DNA from: Corydoras sp. C115
Lineage: Eukaryota; Chordata; Actinopteri; Siluriformes; Callichthyidae
Direction: 5' to 3'
Assembly: GCA_019802505.1 (NCBI GenBank)
Contig: JAFMOC010000078.1
Span: 847,001-911,000 of the forward strand
Length of the DNA: 64,000 nt
The notes under the pieces are model-generated. The model searched no databases. It saw nothing but the letters and a program-made list of their open reading frames with translations, and was not told the origin of the DNA. Below are positions 1 to 11,500 of the stretch, piece by piece (position 1 is the first letter of the stretch; each line of letters begins with the position of its first letter). Position numbers and translations under genes: made by a program.

Positions 1-309
1 CTGTAGTCCACGGATGTAGACAGACTCCATCTGACCTTTGGCTTTCAAGACCACACTGGTGCTGAGCTGTTTTCCACCTCGGAGTTGGAAAAACCTATGT
101 AAACAATACTCTGTCTTGTGTTTATAACTCTTGCACGTGATTTTAACTGGCGGAGGCAGGGATTAGTCTTACACCTCACAGTATGAAAGTAGAAAGTTTG
201 ATTCCTTCGATTTCTCAGAAGCTTACCTCGATCCCACAATCCAACACACACCAGTGGCTGAATTTATGATACTTGACTTGCCTTAGATTCAAATGTGTAT
301 GTTAATATT
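1..309. other. unassigned sequence
   Basis: I recognise no gene, RNA or repeat family here. A 68-codon minus-strand open frame (45-251) has no familiar motif and is probably chance. The stretch ends where a degenerate SINE begins. Confidence 0.5.
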
Positions 310-547
310 CATTTATTCATTCATTATCTCACACCAAGTATAAACTAGGACCAGGCACCCTCACTTACACAGACACACACAAACTAACACAATCACACTC
401 TACATGAGGCAATTTAGAGCATTATATTTACCTTTAATCCATGTTTTTGTACAATGGGAGGAAACTGGAGGACACGGGGAGAACATGGAAACTCCACCCA
501 GATAGGGATTCGAACCTGGATCCCCAGCACTGAGAGGCAACTGTGCA
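310..547 (-). mobile_element. SINE-V, degenerate, minus
   Basis: Tail (TTCATTCATTATCTC) to head in minus orientation. The CATGTTTTTG and GGGGAGAACATGGAAACTCC blocks are clear, but the stretch between tail and GT segment is diverged. The head is truncated, so this is an old copy. Confidence 0.7.
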
Positions 548-664
548 GTTGTATGTAGAAATATTTTGTCTTTCCTGAGATGGGTTGGTCACTTGTCCAG
601 GGATTTTCCATGTTTTTTTCCCACGTGAACTCAGGATTAGGCTCCAGTTGTCTTTACATTCCCA

Positions 665-701
665 ATCTTAGGTCAGGGTCAGGGTGCCAATCTATCACTG
701 G

Positions 702-756
<55 letters not shown>

Positions 757-940
757 GACTATATAGGTGTAATTTAGAGCAGCCAATTTACCTTGAATCC
801 ATGTTTTTGGACTGTAGGAGGAATCTGGAGAACAGGGAGGAAACCCATGCAGACACGTGGAGAACATGGAAATTCTGCCCAGATTTGGATCCCCAGTGCT
901 GAGAGGCAAACGTGCTAACCACTAAGCCACCGTGCCGCCC
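665..940 (-). mobile_element. SINE-V, minus, with internal CA expansion
   Basis: Begins in the GGTGCCAATCTATCACTGGGCACACA block, so the SINE tail is missing, and ends at an intact head (CCACTAAGCCACCGTGCCGCCC). The normal short CA/GT segment has grown into an almost pure (CA)n tract at about 702-757. Confidence 0.85.
702..757. repeat. (CA)n microsatellite inside a SINE
   Basis: About 28 CA units with one CAAACA interruption. It sits exactly where SINE-V carries its GT-rich segment, so it is best explained as expansion of SINE sequence. Confidence 0.9.
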
Positions 941-1033
941 CAAATTGCATCATATAAGCATAATATAGCATAAATATGTGCAAATGAATAATTGTAGATT
1001 TATATTTATATTATATTTATATTTATATATATA

Positions 1034-1150
1034 GATTGGCACCCTGTCCTGGGTGTATCTGCCCAGCGACATTCTCTCCTGGATGGGCATGGGGAACCCC
1101 ACCGCGACCCTAATAGAGGATAAAGCGGAATATAGTGAATGAATGAATGG
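1034..1150 (+). mobile_element. SINE-V 3' fragment, plus
   Basis: Only the tail half is present: GATTGGCACCCTGTCCTGGG, then GGATGGGCATGGGGAACC and the GAATGAATGAATGG tail. It is 5'-truncated, as expected from target-primed reverse transcription. Confidence 0.85.
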
Positions 1151-1162
1151 ATACATATAAAG

Positions 1163-1516
1163 GGCGGCACGGTGGCTTAGTGGTTAGCATGTTCTCCTCT
1201 CAGTGCTAGGGATTCCCGGTTTGAATCCCCATCTGGGTGGAGTTTGTTCTCCCCGTGTTCTCCCCGTGTCTGCATGGGTTTCCTCCGGGTTCTCCGGTTT
1301 TCTCCCACAGTCCAAAAACATGAATCAGGTCAATTGAGTTCTCCAAATTGCCCCATATAGAGTGTGTCTGTGTGAGTGAGTGTGTGTCCAGCAATAGGTT
1401 GGCGCCCTGTACTGGGTGTATCTGCCCAGCGCCCGAAACGTTCTCCCCTGGATGGGCATGGGGAACCCCACCGCGACCCTAATATAGGATAAAGCGGAAG
1501 ATGATGGATGGATGGA
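1163..1516 (+). mobile_element. SINE-V, full length, plus
   Basis: A clear reference copy of about 350 bp. The head GGCGGCACGGTGGCTTAGTG contains the Pol III A box. GGTTTGAATCC is a one-base variant of the B box. The core has TTTTCTCCCACAGTCC; the GT-rich segment follows, then GGATGGGCATGGGGAACCCC, then a GATGGATGG tail running into a TA microsatellite. No coding capacity. Confidence 0.9.
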
Positions 1517-1558
1517 GATATATATATATATCTATATATATATAGTGGAACATGAGAC

Positions 1559-1602
1559 ATTATTGTACAGTTCACTGTAATCACAGTGAACTGTACAATA
1601 AT
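1559..1602. repeat. perfect 20-bp hairpin
   Basis: ATTATTGTACAGTTCACTGT at 1559-1578 is followed by the 4-nt loop AATC and its exact reverse complement at 1583-1602. It lies next to a TA microsatellite about 500 bp upstream of the aarsd1 start codon. It could be a residual palindromic MITE or a structured transcript; the sequence alone does not decide. Confidence 0.8.
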
Positions 1603-2102
1603 AAATTAAAGATGCAGCTGTTTTAATAGCAAATGTGACCGAGGTACCTATTTTTAAGGGTAGATGGCGCCACCTTATGGCTCAAATCTATAATTTTAGC
1701 TGTTGTGGAGGAAGAACTGTTCGATGGGTACGAATATTAAAATATAAACACACTGTAAAATGTTTTAAATCATTCTTTATCAATTTAATGTTAGTGTAAA
1801 TGTATATAATACGTCATGATTTCGTATTTCGCAATTTTTGGTCCGCTTCTGTCGTTATGCCTTGTACTTACGGACATAGTGTGATAGACTAAATAACATT
1901 AAATAAATGGCTAATATGTTGCGTATAAATTGTTTAAATGCAAATCGAAAAGCTAGAATGTAGAAGGTAGTAAACGGACTAGACCCCGCGTTTGAGATCA
2001 TACTTTGAACATACTGTACTGTAATAGGAGCGTTCATAGATGACTTTTATTTTGAAGGGCCGTCCTGCAGCGCGCTTGTCCCGTCTCGGTTTGCTTAGGA
2101 AC
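1603..2102 (+). promoter_or_regulatory. aarsd1 5' flank
   Basis: No SINE copy lies in this 500-bp stretch. GGTAGATGGCGCCACCTTATGG at about 1660-1680 looks like a short dispersed-repeat motif. The last 40 bases before the start codon are GC-richer (CAGCGCGCTTGTCCCGTCTC). I see no TATA box at the usual distance, compatible with a housekeeping promoter. Promoter assignment is inference from position. Confidence 0.4.
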
Positions 2103-3096
2103 ATGGCTTTCCAGTGTCAGAGAGATTGTTACATGCAAACAGTAAGTGAGTTTATCGATCCATTCATTATCTCCCGCTGTATCCTCTATTAGGATCGCAG
2201 TAAGGTTCCCCATGCCCATCCAGGGGAGAACGTTTCTGGCGCTGGGCAGATACACCCAGAACAGGACACCAATCTATTAATGGGCACACACTCACTCACT
2301 CACACAGACACACACAGACACACACACACACACTCACACAGACACACACACTCACTCACACAGACACACACAGACACACACACACACACACTCACACAGA
2401 CACACACACTCACTCACACAGACACACACAGACACACACACACACACTCACACAGACACACACACTCACTCACACAGACACACACAGACACACACACACA
2501 CACACTCACACAGACACACACACTCACTCACACAGACACACACAGACACACACACACACTCACACAGACACACACACACACTCACACAGACACACACACT
2601 CACTCACACAGACACACACAGACACACACACTCACTCACACAGACACACACAGACACACACACACACACACTCACACAGACACACACACACACTCACACA
2701 GACACACACAGACACACACACACACACTCACACAGACACACACACTCACTCACACAGACACACACAGACACACACACTCACTCACACAGACACACACAGA
2801 CACACACACACACACACTCACACAGACACACACACACACACTCACACAGACACACACAGACACACACACACACACTCACACAGACACACACACACTCACT
2901 CACACAGACACACACAGACACACACACACACACACTCACACAGACACACACACTCACTCACACAGACACACACAGACACACACACACACTCACACAGACA
3001 CACACACACACTCACACAGACACACACACTCACTCACACAGACACACACAGACACACACACACACACTCACACAGACACACACACTCACTCACACA

Positions 3097-3129
<33 letters not shown>

Positions 3130-3182
3130 ACACTCACTCACACAGACACACACACACACACACACACACACACGAACACTCA

Positions 3183-3241
<59 letters not shown>

Positions 3242-3259
3242 GAACACTCACTCACACAG

Positions 3260-3293
<34 letters not shown>

Positions 3294-3390
3294 ACACACA
3301 CACACACACACGAACACTCACTCACACAGACACACACAGACACACACACACACGAACACTCACTCACACAGACACACACAGACACACACA

Positions 3391-3431
<41 letters not shown>

Positions 3432-5381
3432 TCACACAGACACACACACACACACACACACACGAACACTCACTCACACACACACACACGAACACTCACT
3501 CACAGACACACACACACACACACACGAACACTCACTCACACAGACAGACACACACACACACGAACACTCACTCACTCACACACACACACACACACACACA
3601 CTCTCTATATGGGGCAATTTGGAGAACTCAATTGACTTGATCCATGTTTTTGGACTGTGGGAGGAAACCAGAGAACCCGAAGGAAACCCATGCGGACACG
3701 GGGAGAACATGGAAACGAGTTATCATTCATTTATGCATTCTTATTATGATTATATTATGGTTGTATGGAGGTTGTCGTAATGCTCAGTGAGTAAAAAGTC
3801 AGGACAGGTCAGACCCAAACACAGTCTCTCCAACTGTGAGAAGACATGAGGAGAACATGCAAACTACTCACAGAAAGCCAACATTCAGATTCTGAATTAA
3901 ACTTATGTACCAAGAGTGTTTTACTAAAATAATATTGTACGTGAAATGCTACACAAGAGGTGTTATAGGGCATGATGCCTAGTGGAGTCCAGTTACAACC
4001 TCTTTCCAGTGATTTATTCACAATAATGCAGAACCTCGAGTGCCTTATTGCTTTTATAAAACGGATACAAGCCCACTATAATAAAAACCAAGGTTTCATT
4101 CATAAATACGTTTATTGAAAGCAAAATCCCTAATTCACTTTTCCTCCACCACGTTAACTAGTCCAGATTTTAAAGTGAATGTTTCCATTTACTGCCACCT
4201 CCTGCCTATGAGCATTCCGGCTTTTTTCAGAGAGCCGGTTCTTTTGGTTAGGCTCTCTAAAAAGAGCCGACTCTTTCGGCTTCCTAATTTAAAAAAAATA
4301 TATTATTTTATTTTTTTAACTTAAAGCAGGTTATTAGCAAATTATGTGTAAAATTAATAACTGCTGTAGAAACACATTATAAATGTTTATTTCTTAATAA
4401 TATGGTTTTATTTACATACTTAGCATGGAACAGATTGCTACAAAAATAAAATAAAAACACAAAAACAAGGATCCTCTGCACTGAATTATGCTGTAGAAAT
4501 TGTAGGAACAGCAGCAGTTGCAGTAGACACACTAGCACCTTCGTTAGGTTTTCTTGCTTTTCTTTTATATTCTAGTTGAACTGATAAATAAACAGTTCGA
4601 ATATGCCTGTGCAGGTTTTTATTTTAAATTTTAATTTTGCACAGTCCACACTCTATCTTTGAACTGTCCATCACATTAAAATGTGTCCAAACTTTACTAC
4701 GCAATATAATGTATTGTATATCACGCATTGATACGAATGTGAAACGGCTCAGCCAATCAGATTTAAGGTCTGACACTAACCGTTTTATAAACACGAATAT
4801 TGTGGTGTGATAGGTGTTGACTCGAGCATTTTACACATAACAATATGCAGTAAACAGATCCACAATAAAGCAATAAGGTAAGCGAGCATGTTGTGAAAAA
4901 ATTAATTGCGAATAAATTACTGGAAAGAGGTGGTATTAGGCAGGGCACTTAGCGGGGTACAGTTCAACCGTTTTTTCCATGATTTATGCACAATAATGCA
5001 CAACCTCGTGTGCTTATAGTTTTTATAATAAAATTGCGTTAATTGAGAGCAAAATAGCTTATATACTGATCTTCCACGAGGTAATGTAGTCCGGTTTTTA
5101 CAGTGAACACTGATTTAGAGTAACGGGTTTCCAGTTTCTCTAACAATCAAGTACAAAATTTATAAACATGATTATTGTGGTGTGGTAGGTGTTGACTCGA
5201 GCATTTTACACATAAGCGGAGTACATTTATATTTACATTTAGTCATTTAGCAGACGCTTTTATCCAAATGACTCACAAATGAGAGAACATTACAAGTCAG
5301 AAGTTATGCAGACAACCAACTACACTGTAAAATCACCAAACCTGATTGTTATTTGATGCTGCGCCCCCCCTTTTATTATTA

Positions 5382-5413
<32 letters not shown>

Positions 5414-8400
5414 TTAGGGCAGCACGGTGGCTTAGTGGTTAACACATTCACCTCTCAGCGCTAGGGATTCCCGGTTCGAATCCCCATCTGGGTGGAGTTT
5501 CCATGTTCTCCCCGTGTCCGTGTGGGTTTCCTCCGGGTTCTCCAGTTTCCTCCCACAGTCCAAAAACATGGATCAAGTCAATTGAGTTCTCCAAATTGCC
5601 CCATATAGTGTGTGTGTGTGTATATGTGCCCAGCGATGGATTGGCGCCCTGTCCTGGGTCTATCTGCCCAGCACCCGAAATGTTCTCCCCTGGATGGGCA
5701 TGGGGAACCCCACCGCGACCCTAATAGAGGATAAAGTGGGAGATAATGAATGAATGAATGAATGAATAAATGAATGAATTATTATTTTATTATTATAATT
5801 TTTCTACAGAGTACAGTTCCACATTTTGTCTATGATTTTTGCTCAATTATGCACAACCTCGAATGCCTTATTGCATTTATAAAATGGTTAGAAATAAATA
5901 AATAAATAAATACGTTTATTGAATGCAAACTCCCTAATTCACTTGTCCTTTGCAGCGTAATCTAGTCCCAATTTTAAAATGAATGCTGTTTCCAGTGTCC
6001 ATCAATCAAATACTGCCACCTGGTGGCCATATAACTTAATGCAGTTTATTAAAATAATCGCTAAATTTATGTATTGTGTATCACGCATTGATCAGAATGT
6101 GAAACGGCTTAGCCAATCAGATTTAAGGATCGGACCGACCCGTTTTATAAACATGATTATAGTAGGTAGGTGTTGACACACACAACAACATACAATTAAC
6201 AGATCCACAATAAAGCAATAAGGTACGAGAGCGTGTTGTGAATAAATTAATTGCGAATAAATTACTTGAAAGAGTTATTAGTACAGATCCACCTTTTCCC
6301 TGTGATTTCTGGGATTCTATAAAACGGTTACAAATACACTATAATTATAAAAAAAATAAGGTTTGATTTATAAATAGGTTTATTAAAAGCAAAATAGCTA
6401 ATATGCCTATCTTCCGCGAGGTAACTTAGTCTGGTTTTTACAGTAAACACTGATTTTGAGTAACAGGTTTACAGTTTCTATAACGATCAAATACTGCCAT
6501 CTAGTGGCAAAATTACAAAATGCAGTTTATAAAAAACAAGGGGATAAATGTGAAGCTCTCAGAGATGTGTGTTATTGTCAATAATGTCACGGCTGGACAA
6601 ACGGCTCAGCCAAAAAAATTTCAGGACCGGAACTTCCCGTTTTATATAAACACGATTATTGTGGTTTGGTAGGTGTTGACTCGAGCATTTTACACATAAC
6701 AATATACAATTAACATTCCACAATAAAGCAATAAGGTACGAGAGCATGTTGTGAATAAAGTAATTGTAAATAATTACTGGAAAGAGGTGTTATTACGCAC
6801 GGTGCTTAGTGGAGTACAGTTCAACCTTTTCCCCGTGATTTATGCAAAATAATGCACAACCTCGAGTGTGTTATTGATTTTATAAAACGGTTACAAATAC
6901 ACTTTAAAAAAGGTTTGATTCATAATTACGTTTATTGAAAGCAAAATGGCTTTACTGATACTGATTTGCGAGGTAATGAAGTCCGGTTTTTACAGTGAAC
7001 GTTGATTTAGCGTAACAGTTTTCCAGTTTCTATATCAGTCAAATTACAAAGTGCAGTTTATAAAAAACAAGGCGATATATGTGAAGCGCTCTGAGTGTGT
7101 GCTATTGTCAATAATGTCACGGCTGGACAAACGGCTCAGCCAATTAGATTTCAGGATCGGAACTACCCGTTTTATAAACACAATTTTTCACATTCCAATA
7201 AACAGATTCACAATAAAGCAATAGTGATATTGTTATTGTTAATAGTGTTAATTTCCATGATGTGTAGTGGAGTACAGTTAAGTTCAGGGAATTTATTTAT
7301 AGAGCTCTTCTTATGATTGTACATTGTCACAAAACAGTTTTATAAGCCTTTCAACCACCAAAGAGCCGAAGCGACAGTGGCAAGAAAAAAACTCCGTTAT
7401 GTTGTTATTTTAAGGATGAACCCTTGGGAGGACCAAGGCTAAGTAACCATATTTAACAATTGAAAAACTATATAAGTCCATTAAGGGTGTCCGCAGGACG
7501 GCAGTCCAAGAAAAATCCAGGTTCCATCCAGTAATTGTCATAGCCACAGTGCTTTGGCAGAGCCATGGATGAAGAGCTGACCACACCTCCAGGAAATTGG
7601 CAACAACCAAAAGAAACAACCTCTTTCCCGTGATTTATTCACAATAATGCAAAACCTTGAGTGTCTTATTCATTAGATGTAAGCATTCATTCATTCATTA
7701 TCTTCCGCTTTATCCTCTATTAGGGTCGCGGTGGGGTTCCCCATGCCCATCCAGGGGAGAAGGTTTCGGGTGCTGGGCAGATACACCCAGGACAGGGTGC
7801 CAATCCTGGGCACACACTCACTCACACAGACACGCACGCATACACACTCTATATGGGGCAATTTGGAGAACTCAATTGACTTGATCCATGTTTTTGGACT
7901 GTGGGAGGATACCGGAGAACCCGGAGGAAACCCACGCAGACACGGGGAGAACATGGAAACTCCAACCAGATGGGGATTCGAACCGGGAATCCCTAGAGCT
8001 GAGAGGAGAACATGCTAACCACTAAACCACCCAAGTGTCTTATTGCTTTAAAAAAAAATAAATAAATAAAAAAAAAATATATATATATATATATTCATTC
8101 ATTCATTCATTATCTTCCGCTTTATCCTCTATTAGGGTCGCGGTGGGCTTCCCCATGCCCATCCAGGGGAGAACGTCTCGGGCGCTGGGCAGATAGACCC
8201 AGGACAGGGCGCCAATCCATCACTGGGCACACACTCACTCACACAGACACACTCTATATGGGGCAATTTGGAGAATTCATTTGACTTGATCCATGTTTTT
8301 GGACTGTGGGAGGAAACCGGAGAACCCGGAGGAAACCCACGCAGACACGGGGAGAACATGGAAACTCCACCCAGATGGGGATTCGAACCGGGAATCCCTA

Positions 8401-8447
8401 GCGCTGAGAGGAGAACGTGCTAAACACTAAGCCACCGTGCCATCCGA

Positions 8448-8505
<58 letters not shown>

Positions 8506-11500
8506 TATAGTATATATATATATAGTGAGAGAGAGAGAGAGAGAGAGAGACCATAAGACTTAACCAGTAATCATTTCTTTGTGTTTTTTTGCACAGTTTG
8601 TCACCTCGGTGGTATCCTGCTCACCGGCTGAACTGACACTGGAAAACAATGGCAAGAAACAGAAAATCCAAGGTTTCAATGTGATTTTAAAAGACACCAT
8701 TCTTTTCCCTGAGGGAGGGGGGCAGGTGAGTGTCTTTATGTCTTCATGTTTAAATATTTTTAATGTATACAATTTTTATTTGTGATATTATAATGGGGTG
8801 TAGATAAGAGCATTAGAGCTTTTTTTTAACCCAATGCAACGCTAGGACCAGAGATAGAAATATAACATTTTATTGATCCCATTGGGAAGATTCCCTTAGG
8901 GAAATTAAGGAACCAGTAGCAAAAGAAATTGCAATAGAATTAGAGAAGGGATACAAACGACGTATATGCAGTATATATATTATAAAATATTAGATTTTTT
9001 AAAAGAATAAAAATCTGCTTATATTGTTTAAATGCCCAAACCCTTCCCACACTCGTATAAACATGCATCCATCCATTATCTTCCGCTTATCTTATATTAA
9101 GTTCGTGGGGGGGGGGGGGTTCCCCATGCCCATCCAGGGGAGAACGTTTCGGGCGCTGGGCAGATTCACCCAGGACAGGGCGCCAATCTATCGCTGGGCA
9201 CACACTCACGCACACAGACACGCACACATATACACTCTATATGGGGCAATTTGGAGAACTCAATTGAATTGATCCATGTTTTTGGACTGTGTGAGGAAAC
9301 CGGAGAACCTGGAGGAAACTCACTCGGACATGGGGAGAACATGGAAACTCCACCCAGATGGGGATTCAAACCGGGAATCCCTATCGCTGAGAGGCAAACG
9401 TGCTAACCAATAAGCCACCGTGCCGCCCGGAACCTTTTATGTATACAATGTAAAAAAATAGTCCAAAAACATTGATCAAGTCAATTGAATTCTCCAAATT
9501 GCCCCATATAGAGTGTGTCTGTGTGAGTGAGTGTGTGCCCAACGATGGATTGGCGCCCTATCCTGGGTCTATCTGCCCAGTGCCTGAGACGTTCTCCCCT
9601 GGATGGGCATGGGGAAACCCACCGCGACCCTAATAGAGGATAAAGCGGGAGATAATGAATGAATGAATAAACCTGTGATGCAGTGAAGCAATGATAACTG
9701 ATCGAGCAGGACCCTGGTTTTAAGCATTTAGTAAAATTATTTGACAATAAATAAATCTGACCTTGCGGGTCTGAAATTGTGATTCAGCCGGATGATCATG
9801 GCACCATGAATGATACGCCTGTTATGCGAGTGTTGAGGCAAGGAGCAGAGGCAGTGCACTTCATCACATCAGCTTTGGAGGAAGGACGAGAGGTTCGGCT
9901 CGAGGTGGACTGGGAGCGCAGGTTTGATCACATGCAGCAGCATTCAGGTGAGCAGACAACCTTTTACTTTCTCAATCAGGGGAGCCCACACTTTTCTGGC
10001 CCGAGATCTACTTTTCCATTGGACAGGTCATCGAGATCTACCAGGGTTAATCTTTTTTTTAGGCTTTTATATAGGGGCTGCTAAGCATTAGTTTTTACAT
10101 GGAATGTCTTTGTTTTCGTTATATATATAGCCTTTTGTCAAATAAAATCATCCTAATTTCTGTTAATATATTTTTTTTAATGATTTGTACGCTTTAACAA
10201 TATAAAATATATATAACAAAATATTTTAAAAAAAAAACCACGCTTATAGCGCCATCTTGTGGTGAAATTTTAACTGATTCGACTATCAGTCGACTATAGG
10301 GAAAATCTGACGAATCAGATTCGACTATGAAAATCCTTAGTTGAAGACACCCCTAATTGTTAGTCAAATTTTGTCATATGTAGTGTCTTAAGTTTTGACC
10401 TCCATCTTTGGACTTTGGATCTTTGGACTTTGGACTTTTGGATAAGTCTTTGGACTTATATTTCTGTACTGCTTTCTAGAAAATAGTTGAGTAACAGTCA
10501 AAAGTTTGGGCACGCCCCCTTTTTTGCTCCATTGTCTATTTTTTTCACTTACCATGTAGATGGACTTTGTAGTTTCACATCTATTTTCTTGTTTTTGTTA
10601 GTCCCCTGTTGCTTCTCTGTTCTCTATTGGTCAGGAGCATCACAGAACAGGTATCATTTGGGTGGTGGATTGTTTATTGTCAGTTCTGCAGTGACACTGA
10701 TGTGGTGAGGGGGTTTTAGTTCAGCAGTGCTGCTGGAGTTTCATTTCTCCACCTCAGTGACACTGCTGGGATAGGAATAATGCACCCACCAAATAATCCC
10801 TGCTCTGTGGTGCTACTATTGGCGTCCTGACCATTAGGGAACACAGAGTAAATGGGACGTACACAGTATGTACTGTAGAACACAAACTACAAAGTCCAAA
10901 AGTCCATCTTTACAGTAAGTGGAACTGAGAACATTGACTTTGTAGTTCTACAATTCCAGACCTTCACTCTGTTCTCTAATGGTCAGGACCCCAATAGTAC
11001 CACCTCAGTGACACTGCTGGGATAGGAATAATGCACCAACCAAATAATCCCTGCTCTGTGGTGCTACTGTTGGGGTTCTGACCATTAGAACAGAATAAAT
11101 GGGACGTACACAGTATGTACTGTAGAACACAAACTGTTGGACTACAGTCTGGAATTGTAGAACTACAAAGTCCATCTTTACAGGAAGTGGAACTGAGAAC
11201 TTTATAGCAAAAAGGTAGTGTGTTCAAACTTTTGGTTGGTACGGTATATAGGTAAGGGTAATATTGTTACTCTTTTATGTTTTTTTTAATGTTCTAGCTG
11301 ATCATTACCTTTCTTTATTCAGGGCAACATCTTATTACTGCCTTGGCTGACCAAATGTTTGGATATAAAACTACCTCATGGTAAGCGCTTTAATTCCGTG
11401 GGATGTTCTGAGCACTAAGGACAGTATTGATGGTGTTTGTTAATTGTTTTGCACTGTGCTTCAGGGACTTGGGTCGAGAAAGGAGCAGTATCGAGTTGGA

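Larger units (their letters stand above)
3900..7280 (+). repeat. tandem/clustered array of A/T-rich family M repeat
   Basis: At least five diverged units. One landmark is TAGTGGAGTACAGTT followed by GATTTATGCACAATAATGCACAACCTCGAGTG; versions of it occur near 3975, 4955, 5815, 6290 and 6810. The other landmark, GGCTCAGCCAATCAGATTTA(AGG), occurs near 4747, 6107, 6594 and 7133. Units are about 460-970 bp apart and carry no coding capacity. Single dispersed relatives occur at 39151-39763 and 53150-53645. A palindromic AGAGCCG-rich patch lies at 4225-4285. All lies in aarsd1 intron 1. Confidence 0.75.

Noticed and set aside
2285..3602. CRISPR-like regular repeat pattern
   Set aside because: The spacers are themselves low-complexity CA sequence and the context is a vertebrate intron; it is an expanded SINE segment.
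2280..3635. A 451-codon open frame of Thr-His/Asp-Thr repeats
   Set aside because: It is the translation of the CA/GA minisatellite, whose period contains no stop codons. There is no promoter, splice context or family match.
10490..11250. Extra aarsd1 exon or regulatory module between exons 3 and 4
   Set aside because: Inverted ends and internal repeats indicate a MITE, and the exon 3/4 join already gives the family sequence (HSGQHLIT) in phase.
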